64,000 nucleotides of DNA, from NCBI RefSeq assembly GCF_002846415.1, contig NZ_PJMX01000001.1, positions 5,890,001 through 5,954,000 on the forward strand, given 5' to 3'. The stretch's first letter is position 1. Each line of letters begins with the position of its first letter. A program made the position numbers and the translations under genes. Source of the DNA: Streptomyces sp. TLI_146 (GTDB lineage: Bacteria > Actinomycetota > Actinomycetes > Streptomycetales > Streptomycetaceae). The notes beneath the pieces were generated by a model that saw nothing but the letters and a program-made list of their open reading frames with translations, was not told the DNA's origin and did not search any database. Below are positions 1 to 8,565 of the stretch, one piece after another.

Positions 1-1065
1 GAGGCCAAGGCGGCCTGCGCGCTCGGGTTCCTGCTGCGGGACGCGGGCGACGAGGAGAGCGCGGCCGTGTGGTGGCTGCGGGCCGCCCAGGACGGCGACG
101 GCAACGCCGCCAACGCGCTGGGCGCGCTGCACGCCGCCCGGGGCGAGCCGCAGACCGCCGAGCGCTGGTACCGGGCGGCGATGGACGCCGGGGACGACAA
201 CGGGGCGTACAACCTGGCGCTGCTCTGCGCCGCCCAGGAGCGGACCGCGCAGGCCGAGCAGTGGTACCGGCGCGCCGCGTACGCGGGGCACCGCGAGGCG
301 GCCAACGCGCTCGCCGTCCTGCTGCTCCAGGCCGGCGACGCGACCGGCGCCGAGCCGTGGTTCTCCAAGGCGGCCGAGGCGGGCAGCGTCGACGCCGCCT
401 TCAACCTGGGCATCCTCTTCGCCAGCCGCGACGACGACCGCGCCGCCCTGAAGTGGTACGAGCGGGCGGCGGCGGCCGGGCACACCGAGGCGGCCCTCCA
501 GGTCGGCATGGCGCTGCTCAGGGACGGCGAGGAGGCGGCCGCCGAGCGGCATCTGCGGTGCGCGGCGGGCGGCGGCAGCGCGGAGGCGGCGTTCCGGCTC
601 GCCACCGTGCTCGACGCGCGCCAGCCGCCGCCGGGCGCGCCGGTGCTCGGCGAGCCGGTGGCCGAGAAGACGGAGTGCGAGGAGTGGTACGAGCGGGCGG
701 CCGGGCAGGGGCACCGGCGCGCCCAGGTCCGCGTCGGCATGCTCGCGGCGGCCCGGGGCGACCAGGAGGGCGCCGCGCGCTGGTACCGGGAGGCGGCCGA
801 GGCGGGCAGCCGCAACGGCGCCTTCAACCTCGGGCTGCTGCTCGCCCGCGAGGGGCGGGAGCGGGAGGCCGCGCTGTGGTGGACCCGGGCCGCCAACGCG
901 GGGCACGGGCGCGCGGCGCTGCGGCTCGCGCTGCTGGCCGCGCGGTGCGGGGAGCTGGCGGAGGGGCAGCGCTGGTGCGCCCGGGCCGTGGAGCTGGGGC
1001 CGGCGGAGGTGGCGGAGCGGGCGGCCCGGCTGCGAGAGGCTCTGCACCAGGAGCTGACGGCCTAG
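1..1065 (+). CDS. SEL1/TPR-repeat protein, 5' end outside window
   Basis: The reading frame is open from the first base, so the start lies upstream. The visible 354 residues are built almost entirely of tandem helical repeats of about 34-37 residues of the SEL1-like TPR class, with recurring W-Y-x-x-A-A-x-x-G-H and A-x-x-L-G/A-x-L-L patterns. Such proteins form solenoids that hold protein partners. No catalytic motif, signal peptide or membrane segment is visible in this part. The gene ends 98 bp before the initiator tRNA. Family assignment is firm; the role is unknown. Confidence 0.85.
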   Translation, partial: EAKAACALGFLLRDAGDEESAAVWWLRAAQDGDGNAANALGALHAARGEPQTAERWYRAAMDAGDDNGAYNLALLCAAQERTAQAEQWYRRAAYAGHREAANALAVLLLQAGDATGAEPWFSKAAEAGSVDAAFNLGILFASRDDDRAALKWYERAAAAGHTEAALQVGMALLRDGEEAAAERHLRCAAGGGSAEAAFRLATVLDARQPPPGAPVLGEPVAEKTECEEWYERAAGQGHRRAQVRVGMLAAARGDQEGAARWYREAAEAGSRNGAFNLGLLLAREGREREAALWWTRAANAGHGRAALRLALLAARCGELAEGQRWCARAVELGPAEVAERAARLREALHQELTA

Positions 1066-1163
1066 GACGCCGGGCCCTAGCGGCGTGCGCTCCGGCGTGC
1101 ACGCGGGGTGGGCCGATCGGGTTTGCGCTGGTCCGTGCGGTGACGTACTGTTGGGTTCACCGA

Positions 1164-1240
1164 CGCGGGGTGGAGCAGCTCGGTAGCTCGCTGGGCTCAT
1201 AACCCAGAGGTCGCAGGTTCAAATCCTGTCCCCGCTACCA
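1164..1240 (+). tRNA. Initiator tRNA-fMet (CAT)
   Basis: A 77-nt cloverleaf with an encoded 3' CCA folds cleanly. Anticodon CAT sits in the loop CTCATAA, flanked by the stem CTGGG/CCCAG. The three consecutive G:C pairs next to the loop and the unpaired first acceptor position (C1 against T72) are hallmarks of initiator rather than elongator methionine tRNA. The T-loop GTTCAAATC is canonical. A perfect hairpin follows within 8 nt. Confidence 0.97.
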
Positions 1241-1247
1241 AGTATTC

Positions 1248-1280
1248 AGGGCCCGGATCCAATGGATCCGGGCCCTGTTT
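1248..1280 (+). terminator. Terminator of the tRNA gene
   Basis: A perfect 13-bp inverted repeat (AGGGCCCGGATCC and its complement) with a 3-nt loop is followed by TGTTT. It lies 7 nt after the tRNA CCA end. Confidence 0.8.
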
Positions 1281-1395
1281 CGTATGCGCGTGCGGCCCGG
1301 TGGGCGGTTCGTGCCCACCCGTTCCGCCCTTTGCGGAACGCATGCCCACGAACCATGCGGGACGGAAGGCGCGGTCAGCGTGACCGCCGCCCGTC

Positions 1396-1812
1396 TCAGG
1401 CTTTCGCGCAGTCCGGGCAGACGCCCCGGTACGTGACCTCCACGTCGGACACGGTGAAGCCGAAACGCTCCGCCGCGGGGAGGTCCGCCAGCGGGTTCCC
1501 GTTGGGGTGCACGTCCCGGATCGCGCCGCACAGCGCGCAGACCAGGTGCTGGTGCGGCCGGTGCGCGTTCGGGTCGTAGCGCTTGGCGCGGCGGTCCGTG
1601 GAGACCTCGATGACCTCACCCAGCGTCACCATCTCGCCCAGCGTGTTGTAGACGGTCGCGCGGGAGATCTCGGGCAGCTTGGCCACCGCACGCGCGTGGA
1701 CCTCGTCCGCCGTCAGATGCATGTGGTCCCCGTCGAGGACCTCGGCCACGACACGCCGCTGGGCGGTCATGCGCCAGCCGCGTCCGCGAAGTCGTTCCAG
1801 CAGGTCACTCAT
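1396..1812 (-). CDS. catR: Fur-family peroxide regulator CatR (PerR-like)
   Basis: This 138-residue Fur/PerR-type repressor has an N-terminal winged helix (residues about 5-80) and a C-terminal dimerisation domain. Structural zinc cysteines are visible at C92/C95 and C132/C135, and a His-rich metal site precedes C92 (PHQHLVC). It is divergent from the catalase gene and shares its 190-bp promoter region. In Streptomyces the regulator in this position is CatR, which represses itself and catA until oxidised by H2O2. The ATG at 1812 gives the usual family length; the frame stays open further upstream but would run into the promoter. Confidence 0.9.
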   Translation of the reverse strand: MSDLLERLRGRGWRMTAQRRVVAEVLDGDHMHLTADEVHARAVAKLPEISRATVYNTLGEMVTLGEVIEVSTDRRAKRYDPNAHRPHQHLVCALCGAIRDVHPNGNPLADLPAAERFGFTVSDVEVTYRGVCPDCAKA

Positions 1813-1872
1813 AAGGGCCAGCCTAACAGCCGGGGGAGCGTATCCCGAACGGGTGTGACTTTGGATGGTCAC

Positions 1873-1900
1873 TTGACTTAGACAATGTCCATTGTAGGAT
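1873..1900 (+). promoter_or_regulatory. catA promoter with CatR/PerR-like operator dyad
   Basis: A TTGACT -35 (1873-1878) and TAGGAT -10 (1895-1900) are 16 bp apart and point at the catalase. Between them lies the perfect inverted repeat ACAATG-TC-CATTGT (1882-1895). An A/T-rich dyad inside the spacer fits a Fur/PerR-class operator, so bound CatR would block RNA polymerase. The link to CatR is inferred from position. Confidence 0.65.
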
Positions 1901-2000
1901 CGGAAACGGCTCAGGCCAAGGGACAGGACTCGCAGCAGATGAGGGCGCGGCAACAGCCGCTCCAGTGGAGCCGGTGCTTGCACCGGGGCAGGAGGCGCAC

Positions 2001-3452
2001 GTGACGCAGGGACCGCTCACCACGGAGGCCGGGGCGCCGGTAGGCGACAACCAGAACAGCGAGACCGCCGGCGTCGGCGGTCCGGTGCTCGTCCAGGACC
2101 AGCTGCTCCTGGAGAAGCTCGCGCACTTCAACCGGGAGCGCATCCCGGAGCGCATCGTCCACGCGCGCGGTGCGGGCGCGTACGGCACGTTCACGGTGAC
2201 CCGCGACGTCACGCAGTGGACGCGCGCGAAGTTCCTCTCCGAGGTCGGCAAGCAGACCGAGACGTTCCTGCGCTTCTCCACCGTGGCCGGCAGCCTCGGC
2301 TCGGCCGACGCCGTGCGCGACCCGCGCGGCTTCGCGCTGAAGTTCTACACGGAGGAGGGGAACTACGACCTGGTCGGGAACAACACGCCCGTCTTCTTCA
2401 TCAGGGACGCCATCAAGTTCCCCGACTTCATCCACACCCAGAAGCGCGACCCGTACACGGGCTCCCAGGAGGCCGACAACGTCTGGGACTTCTGGGGTCT
2501 GAGCCCCGAGTCGACGCACCAGGTGACCTGGCTCTTCGGCGACCGCGGCATCCCGGCCACGCTGCGCCACATGAACGGGTACGGCTCGCACACGTACCAG
2601 TGGAACAACGAGGCGGGCGAGGTCTTCTGGGTCAAGTACCACTTCAAGACCGACCAGGGCATCAAGAACCTCACCCAGGCCGAGGCCAACAAGCTCGCCG
2701 GTGAGGACCCCGACAGCCACCAGCGCGACCTGCGCGAGGCCATCGAGCGCGGCGAGTTCCCGAGCTGGACGGTCCAGGTGCAGATCATGCCCGCGGCCGA
2801 CGCGGCGACGTACCGCTTCAACCCGTTCGACCTCACCAAGGTGTGGCCGCACGAGGACTACCCGCCGATCGAGATCGGCAAGCTGGAGCTCAACCGCAAC
2901 CCGGAGAACATCTTCGCCGAGGTCGAGCAGTCGATCTTCAGCCCGGCGCACTTCGTGCCCGGTATCGGCCCCTCGCCGGACAAGATGCTCCAGGGCCGCC
3001 TGTTCGCGTACGGCGACGCGCACCGCTACCGCGTCGGCATCAACGCCGACCACCTGCCGGTGAACCGCCCGCACGCCACCGAGGCGCGCACCCACTCCCG
3101 CGACGGCTACCTGTACGACGGCCGCCACAAGGGCGCGAAGAACTACGAGCCGAACAGCTTCGGCGGCCCGCACCAGACGGACCGTCCGCTGTGGCAGCCG
3201 GTTCCGGTCGCCGACGCGACGGGCAACCACGCGGCCCCCCTGCACGCCGAGGACGACGACTTCGTCCAGGCGGGGAACCTGTACCGGATGTTCTCCGAGG
3301 ACGAGAAGGCCCGTCTGATCGAGAACCTCTCCGGGTTCATCGCCAAGGTCTCGCGCGACGACATCGCCGAGCGCGCCATCGAGAACTTCCGCAAGGCGGA
3401 CGGAGACTTCGGCAAGCGGCTGGAGGCCGCGGTCCAGGCCCTGCGCGGCTGA
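2001..3452 (+). CDS. catA: Monofunctional haem catalase
   Basis: Small-subunit (clade 3 type) catalase of 483 residues, converting H2O2 to water and oxygen in the cytoplasm. Catalytic His54 lies in RIVHARGAGA, the distal Asn in VGNNTPVFFIRD (about 127), and the haem-ligand Tyr337 with Arg333 in RLFAYGDAHR. There is no C-terminal flavodoxin-like domain. GTG at 2001 is chosen because GGAGG ends 5 nt before it; an in-frame GTG at 1965 has no ribosome site. It is divergent from catR and most likely induced by peroxide through it. Confidence 0.95.
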   Translation: MTQGPLTTEAGAPVGDNQNSETAGVGGPVLVQDQLLLEKLAHFNRERIPERIVHARGAGAYGTFTVTRDVTQWTRAKFLSEVGKQTETFLRFSTVAGSLGSADAVRDPRGFALKFYTEEGNYDLVGNNTPVFFIRDAIKFPDFIHTQKRDPYTGSQEADNVWDFWGLSPESTHQVTWLFGDRGIPATLRHMNGYGSHTYQWNNEAGEVFWVKYHFKTDQGIKNLTQAEANKLAGEDPDSHQRDLREAIERGEFPSWTVQVQIMPAADAATYRFNPFDLTKVWPHEDYPPIEIGKLELNRNPENIFAEVEQSIFSPAHFVPGIGPSPDKMLQGRLFAYGDAHRYRVGINADHLPVNRPHATEARTHSRDGYLYDGRHKGAKNYEPNSFGGPHQTDRPLWQPVPVADATGNHAAPLHAEDDDFVQAGNLYRMFSEDEKARLIENLSGFIAKVSRDDIAERAIENFRKADGDFGKRLEAAVQALRG

Positions 3453-3481
3453 ACAGCACTGGATCGCTTGTCGTAGGCAGT

Positions 3482-3516
3482 CAGAGGGCCGGATCCCCGC
3501 GGGGGCCGGCCCTCTG
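3482..3516 (+). terminator. Terminator after catA
   Basis: An 11-bp perfect stem (CAGAGGGCCGG with its complement) encloses an inner CCCCGCGGGG palindrome, 30 nt beyond the catalase stop. The CBS-protein gene ends on the other strand just beyond, so the hairpin may serve both directions. Confidence 0.65.
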
Positions 3517-3539
3517 CGCGTGCCCGGGTGCCGGACGGT

Positions 3540-3941
3540 TCAGCCGACCAGTTCGGCCGGGTGGCGCCGGGTCGGGGCCCAGCAGCGGATGATGTCCCGG
3601 ACCGAGACCACGCCGACCGGGCCGTCCCCGTCGAGGACGATCAGGTGCCGGAAGCCGCCGTGCGACATCGCGTCGGCGGCCTCGTCCAGGGTCCAGCCCG
3701 GCGCCGCGAACACGACGTCGGTGGTGGTGTGCGTGCTCGCGGTCTCGCGGTCCGGGTCCTGGCCCTGGCCCACGGAGTTGAGGATGTCGCGCTCGGTGAG
3801 GATGCCGAGCCCGCTGGTGTCGGGGTCGAGGACGACGGCCGCTCCGACGCGGCGCGCGGCCATCAGCCGGGCCGCCTGGCGGAGGGTGTGAGTGGGTCCG
3901 ATGGTGAGGACCACCGTGCTCATGGCGTCACGGACGAGCAT
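3540..3941 (-). CDS. Two-CBS-domain protein
   Basis: 133 residues made of a CBS pair (Bateman module): MLVRDAMSTVV opens CBS1 with GILTERDIL at its end, and the second copy ends in GVVSVRDIIR. Such modules bind adenosyl ligands (AMP, ATP, SAM), and stand-alone actinobacterial versions are of unknown target. ATG at 3941 is preferred. A GTG at 3953 would overlap the strong AAGGAGG at 3953-3959, which is better placed to serve 3941. Upstream, CCCGTAC-GGAA-GTACGGG (3975-3992) is a small dyad of unknown meaning. Confidence 0.85.
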   Translation of the reverse strand: MLVRDAMSTVVLTIGPTHTLRQAARLMAARRVGAAVVLDPDTSGLGILTERDILNSVGQGQDPDRETASTHTTTDVVFAAPGWTLDEAADAMSHGGFRHLIVLDGDGPVGVVSVRDIIRCWAPTRRHPAELVG

Positions 3942-4174
3942 GGATGGAGCCACCTCCTTGGTGAACCCCCGTGGCCCGTACGGAAGTACGGGAACGAGAA
4001 CGGATTCACAAGTTCACAAGTGGGGGGACTCCTAGAGTCGCATCAGGGATGCGCGTCAACAAGAGGGTGGTAGAGGTCAGTTGAGGGGCGCGTAAAAGTA
4101 CGACCCACGCCCCTCTCGCGCCCCAGCGGCGCGACCGCGCCGGGGCCGCGCCGCGGTGAGCCCGGCCCGGCGCC

Positions 4175-4975
4175 TCAGTCCGCCGTGCCCACGTAGTTCA
4201 GCAGCTCGTCGTGGAGCAGGCCGTTGGAGGCCGCCGCGTTGCCGCTGTGCGGGCCCTCCTGGCCGTCCAGACCGGTGAAGACGCCGCCCGCCTCCTGCAC
4301 CACGATCACGTTCGCCGCCATGTCCCACAGCGACAGCTCCGGCTCGGCGCAGATGTCCACCGACCCCTCGGCGACCATCATGTACGGCCAGAAGTCGCCG
4401 TACGCGCGCGTGCGCCAGCACGCCCGGGTCAGATCCAGGAAGTCGTCCAGCTTGCCGCGCTCCTCCCACCCGCTCAGCGAGGAGTACGCGAACGACGCGT
4501 CCGCCAGCTTCGACACGCTGGAGACCTTCAGCCGGGTCGCCTGCGACAGACTGCGGCCGGTGTACGCGCCGTGCCCCTTCGCCGCCCACCAGCGCCGGTT
4601 CAGGGCGGGCGCCGACACCACGCCGACCACCGGCCGGTAGCCGCCCTCGCCCGCCTCCATCAGCGCGATCAGCGTCGCCCAGACCGGCACCCCGCGCACG
4701 TAGTTCTTGGTGCCGTCGATCGGGTCGATCACCCAGCGGCGCGGACCCGTGCCCTCCAGGCCGTACTCCTCGCCCAGGATCGCGTCCCGTGGCCGTGCCC
4801 GCTGGAGATGGCCGCGGATCAGCTCCTCGGCGGCCTTGTCGGCCTCGCTCACCGGCGTCATGTCCGGCTTGGTCTCGACCTTGAGGTCGAGCGCCTTGAA
4901 CCGGTCCATCGTGGCGGCGTCGGCGGCGTCCGCGAGGACGTGGGCGAGACGCAGATCATCGTGGTAGTCGGGCAT
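4175..4975 (-). CDS. hisN: Histidinol-phosphatase, inositol-monophosphatase type
   Basis: 266 residues of the inositol monophosphatase superfamily. Metal-binding motifs are clear: GEE at about 68-70, WVIDPIDGTKNY at 81-92 and LSLWDMAA near residue 216. The N-terminus MPDYHDDLRLAHVLADAAD is typical of actinobacterial HisN, which dephosphorylates L-histidinol phosphate in histidine synthesis. The start is at 4975 because upstream extension lacks family similarity. The exact substrate is inferred from family resemblance; a general inositol or sugar phosphatase role cannot be excluded. Confidence 0.88.
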   Translation of the reverse strand: MPDYHDDLRLAHVLADAADAATMDRFKALDLKVETKPDMTPVSEADKAAEELIRGHLQRARPRDAILGEEYGLEGTGPRRWVIDPIDGTKNYVRGVPVWATLIALMEAGEGGYRPVVGVVSAPALNRRWWAAKGHGAYTGRSLSQATRLKVSSVSKLADASFAYSSLSGWEERGKLDDFLDLTRACWRTRAYGDFWPYMMVAEGSVDICAEPELSLWDMAANVIVVQEAGGVFTGLDGQEGPHSGNAAASNGLLHDELLNYVGTAD

Positions 4976-5113
4976 GGCCACCAACCTATCGACCAGCACC
5001 TCCGGCGACCACATGGCCCGGAATGCGGACACCGGCCTTCCGGGGCTATTGACAGTGCGGGGGCGCGCGTCAACTCTGAGGACCAGCCGGCTCGCACGGC
5101 TCGGGGAGGCGCG

Positions 5114-5752
5114 ATGCCCACAGCGCGAGAAGCCTTACTGGACGCCGCCGTCTCGGCGCTCTCCGCACGGCCCTGGTCGGCGGTGCGCATGGTGGACGTG
5201 GCCTCGGCGGCTGGGGTGTCCCGGCAGACGCTCTACAACGAGTTCGGCAGCAAGGAAGGCCTCGCCCGCGCCCTGGTGCGGCGCGAGGCCGACGTCTATC
5301 TGCGCGGGGTCGACCGGGTCCTCGCCGAGCGGGCGGTCCCGGCCGACCGGCTGGTCGCGCTCGCCGAGTGGACCGTGCGCTCGGCCCGCACCAGCGCCCT
5401 GATCCGGGCGCTGCTCACCGGCTGCTGGAGCGAGCGGCTGCCCGCCCCGCGCGCCCACCGCACGCTCGGCGCGCACTCTCCCGTACCGGCGCAGCGGCGC
5501 GCGGACGCCGGGGTTCCGGGTCCGTCCGAGCTGGTGGCGACGGTACGGGACCGCTCGCTCGCGGTGCTGGAGAAGGACCTGCCCGCGGTGGAGCCGGTGG
5601 AGCTGGCGCGCTGCTGCGAGACGGTGGTGCGGCTCGCCCTGTCGTATGTGCTGGCGCCGGATCCGGGACCGCCCGGGCCGCACGGCGGGGGCGGGCACGC
5701 GGCCCAGGTGCGCGCGGTGCTCGCCCGCACGCCGATGCGGCCGGCGCCGTGA
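5114..5752 (+). CDS. TetR-family transcriptional regulator
   Basis: 212 residues. The N-terminal helix-turn-helix is canonical: REALLDAAVSALS, then VDVASAAGVSRQTLYNEFGSKEGL at about 25-48. The C-terminal ligand domain is divergent and ends in a Pro/Gly-rich tail. GGGGAGG is 4 nt before the ATG. It converges on the small multidrug-resistance gene 40 bp downstream, a plausible but unproven target. Confidence 0.85.
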   Translation: MPTAREALLDAAVSALSARPWSAVRMVDVASAAGVSRQTLYNEFGSKEGLARALVRREADVYLRGVDRVLAERAVPADRLVALAEWTVRSARTSALIRALLTGCWSERLPAPRAHRTLGAHSPVPAQRRADAGVPGPSELVATVRDRSLAVLEKDLPAVEPVELARCCETVVRLALSYVLAPDPGPPGPHGGGGHAAQVRAVLARTPMRPAP

Positions 5753-5791
5753 CGACCACAGTGCGGCGGCAGTGACGACGAGAGCGCGGCC

Positions 5792-6115
5792 TCAGTGCGC
5801 CGAGCCGGAGATCTGGAGGCCGATCACGCCCACGATCACCAGGGAGATCGACACCAGTTTCAGCGTGGAGACCACGTCGTCGAGGAAGACCATGCCGTAG
5901 ATCGCGGTGCCCGCGGCCCCGATGCCGGTCCACACCGCGTACGCCGGACCCACGTCCAGCTTCTTCAGGGAGAGGGTCAGCAGACCGAAGGAGCCGAGCG
6001 CGAAGGCCGCGAAGGCGATGGTGGGAGCGAGCCGGGTGAAGCCGTGCGACAGCTTGAGACAGACGGCGAACCCCGTCTCCAGGATTCCGGCGACCACCAC
6101 CAGCAGCCACGCCAT
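5792..6115 (-). CDS. Small multidrug resistance (SMR) family exporter
   Basis: 107 residues with four hydrophobic helices and the conserved membrane glutamate of SMR proteins in GILETGFAVCLK (E13). The helix-3 signature GPAYAVWTGIGAAGTAIYG is present. Proteins of this type exchange protons for guanidinium or quaternary cations as antiparallel dimers. The sequence is closer to the SugE/Gdx group than to EmrE by eye, so guanidinium export is the better guess. ATG 6115 has GGGAGGG upstream. There is no second SMR gene beside it, so a homodimer is expected. Confidence 0.85.
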   Translation of the reverse strand: MAWLLVVVAGILETGFAVCLKLSHGFTRLAPTIAFAAFALGSFGLLTLSLKKLDVGPAYAVWTGIGAAGTAIYGMVFLDDVVSTLKLVSISLVIVGVIGLQISGSAH

Positions 6116-6184
6116 GTCCAAGCCCTCCCGCAACGCATAGGTGACTGCTCGTCATTGCTGGATGCGATTATGCACGGGCGCCGG

Positions 6185-7198
6185 TCAGTCGCCCTCGTGG
6201 CGCTCCCGGGTGGCGAGGAGGCGGCGCAGCGAGTAGAGCCGGGCCGGGTCGGCGTGGCCCTCCGCCACCCAGGCGTCCAGCGCGCACTCCGCCTCGTCGT
6301 GGCTGCACGCGCGCGGGCAGTCCTCGGTGCCGGGCACCAGGTCCGGGAAGGCGAGGATGACCCGGGACGGGTCGACGTGGTGCAGGCCGAACGACCGTAC
6401 GCCCGGGGTGTCGATCACCCAGCCGCCGTGCTCGCTGGCCAGCGGCAGCGCCAGCGCGGAGGTGGTGGTGTGCCGGCCGCGGCCGGTGACCGCGTTGACG
6501 TGGCCGGTGATCCGTCGCTGGTCCTCCGGGACCAGCGCGTTGACCAGGGTCGTCTTGCCGACGCCGGAGTGGCCGACGAAGGCGGTGGCCTTGCCGTCGA
6601 GCTGCTCGCGCACCCGGTCCGCCGCGTCGCCGTTGTAGAGCTCCTCGCGGGAGGTGACGACGTGGGGGACGCCCAGCGTCCCGTACATCTCCAGGAGTTC
6701 GTCCGCCGGGGCGAGGTCCGACTTGGTGAGCACGAGCAGCGGCGAGAGGCCCGCGTCGTACGCCGCGACCAGACAGCGGTCGATCATGCGCGGGCGCGGC
6801 TCGGGGTCGGCGAGCGCGGTGACGATGGCCAGCTGGTCGGCGTTGGCGACGATCACCCGCTCGAACGGGTCGTCGTCGTCGGCCGTGCGGCGCAGCACCG
6901 AGGTGCGCTCCGAGATGCGCACGATGCGCGCCAGGGTGTCCTTCTCGCCCGAGAGATCGCCGACGATCATGACGCGGTCGCCCACCACCGCGGCCTTGCG
7001 GCCCAGCTCGCGGGCCTTCATCGCGGTGACCGTACGGTCCTCGACGAGACAGGTCAGACGGCCCCGGTCGACGGTGAGGACCATCCCCTCCGAGGCGTCC
7101 TCGTGCTTGGGGCGGATGTTGGTGCGGGGACGGTTGCCCTTGCGGTTCGGGCGGACCCGGATGTCGTCCTCGTCGGGGTTCTTGCCGTAGCGGCGCAT
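6185..7198 (-). CDS. rsgA: Ribosome small-subunit-dependent GTPase RsgA
   Basis: 337 residues with the circularly permuted GTPase order of RsgA/YloQ: an N-terminal OB fold, then G4 (VLTKSD) ahead of the P-loop GHSGVGKTTL and the G3 DTPG. The C-terminal zinc knuckle is CPRACSHDEAEC. RsgA helps mature the 30S subunit. It sits 15 bp after aroA on the same strand and is probably co-transcribed with it. Confidence 0.95.
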   Translation of the reverse strand: MRRYGKNPDEDDIRVRPNRKGNRPRTNIRPKHEDASEGMVLTVDRGRLTCLVEDRTVTAMKARELGRKAAVVGDRVMIVGDLSGEKDTLARIVRISERTSVLRRTADDDDPFERVIVANADQLAIVTALADPEPRPRMIDRCLVAAYDAGLSPLLVLTKSDLAPADELLEMYGTLGVPHVVTSREELYNGDAADRVREQLDGKATAFVGHSGVGKTTLVNALVPEDQRRITGHVNAVTGRGRHTTTSALALPLASEHGGWVIDTPGVRSFGLHHVDPSRVILAFPDLVPGTEDCPRACSHDEAECALDAWVAEGHADPARLYSLRRLLATRERHEGD

Positions 7199-7213
7199 CT
7201 GCTCAGGCCCCGC

Positions 7214-8539
7214 TCAGTTTCCGGCCCCGGTCAGCATGTCGGTCCACATCCGCGGGAAGTCCGGCAGGGTCTTGGCGGTCGTCGCCACGTTCTCGATCCG
7301 GACGCCCTCCACGGCGAGGCCGATGATCGAGCCGGCTGTGGCCATCCGGTGGTCGTCGTACGTGTGGAAGATGCCGCCGTGCAGCCCGCGCGGGCGGATG
7401 TGCAGACCGTCGGCGGTCTCGGTGACGTCGCCGCCGAGCTCGTTGATCTCCTTGGTGAGGGCCGCCAGGCGGTCCGTCTCGTGGAGGCGCAGATGGGCCA
7501 CGCCGCGCAGCGTCGAGGGCGAGTCGGCGAGCGCCGCGACCGCCGCGATGCCCGGGGTGAGCTCGCCGACCTCGCTCAGGTCCACGTCGATGCCGTGGAT
7601 CGAGCCGGAGCCGGTGAAGACCAGGCCGCGCTCGGTGAGCTCGCAGGAACCGCCCATCTCGGTGAAGATCCGGCGCAGCTGGTCGCCCGGCTGGGTGGTG
7701 CGCTCCGGCCAGTCCGGGATCGTCACCTTGCCGCCGGTGATCAGGGCGGCCGCCAGGAACGGCTGGGCGTTGGAGAGGTCCGGCTCGACGGTCAGGTCGC
7801 GGCCGAGCAGCGCCGACGGCGAGACCCGCCACACGTTCGGCTCACCGCCGGTCTCCGGCTCGTCCACCTGCGCGCCGACCGAGCGCAGCATGTCGACGGT
7901 CATCCGGATGTGCGGCATGGACGGCAGCGAGGCGCCGGTGTGCCGCACCTCCACGCCCTGGTTGAAGCGCGGCGCGGAGAGCAGCAGGGCGGAGACGAAC
8001 TGCGACGAGGAGGACGCGTCGATCCGGACCCGGCCGCCGTCGAGGGCGCCGCCGCCGTGCACGGTGAGCGGGAGCGCGCCCCGGCCGTCGTCGTCGATCC
8101 GGGCGCCGAGCGTACGCAGCGCGTCGATCACGCCGTTCAGCGGGCGCTCGTACGAACGGGGGTCGCCGTCGAAGCGGACCGGGCCGTCGGCGAGGGCGGC
8201 GACGGGGGGCAGGAAGCGCATGACCGTACCGGCGTTGCCGACGTCGATTGCGGCGGGGCCGTGCAGACCCGCCGGGATCACGCGCCAGGCCTCGCCGGAG
8301 CCGTCGGGGCCGACGCCTTCCTCGATGCCGACGCCGAGGGCCCGCAGCGCCTCGGCCATCAGCAGGGTGTCGCGGGAGCGCAGGGGGCGGCGCAGCCAGC
8401 CGGGCTCGGCGGCGAGCGAGGCCAGCACCAGCGCACGGTTGGTGACCGATTTGGATCCGGGCACGGTGACCGTCGCGTCGACGGCTCCGCTTGCGACGGG
8501 GGCGGGCCAGAGGGCGGGGTGCACGGGCGTTTCGGTCAT
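7214..8539 (-). CDS. aroA: 3-phosphoshikimate 1-carboxyvinyltransferase (EPSP synthase)
   Basis: 441 residues, the usual length. Active-site motifs are PGSKSVTNRALVLASLA near the N-terminus, NAGTVMRFLPP, and LRLHETDRLAAL toward the C-terminus. It transfers enolpyruvate from PEP to shikimate-3-phosphate in aromatic amino-acid synthesis. The upstream frame remains open for a long way, but ATG 8539 alone gives a family-length protein and lies 26 bp after the M50 gene stop, consistent with an M50-aroA-rsgA transcript. Confidence 0.96.
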   Translation of the reverse strand: MTETPVHPALWPAPVASGAVDATVTVPGSKSVTNRALVLASLAAEPGWLRRPLRSRDTLLMAEALRALGVGIEEGVGPDGSGEAWRVIPAGLHGPAAIDVGNAGTVMRFLPPVAALADGPVRFDGDPRSYERPLNGVIDALRTLGARIDDDGRGALPLTVHGGGALDGGRVRIDASSSSQFVSALLLSAPRFNQGVEVRHTGASLPSMPHIRMTVDMLRSVGAQVDEPETGGEPNVWRVSPSALLGRDLTVEPDLSNAQPFLAAALITGGKVTIPDWPERTTQPGDQLRRIFTEMGGSCELTERGLVFTGSGSIHGIDVDLSEVGELTPGIAAVAALADSPSTLRGVAHLRLHETDRLAALTKEINELGGDVTETADGLHIRPRGLHGGIFHTYDDHRMATAGSIIGLAVEGVRIENVATTAKTLPDFPRMWTDMLTGAGN

Positions 8540-8565
8540 GGCTCTCACTTTAGTGGGGGGAGAAC

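Noticed and set aside
1164..1240. Elongator tRNA-Met
   Set aside because: The unpaired first acceptor position and three G:C pairs in the anticodon stem identify the initiator.
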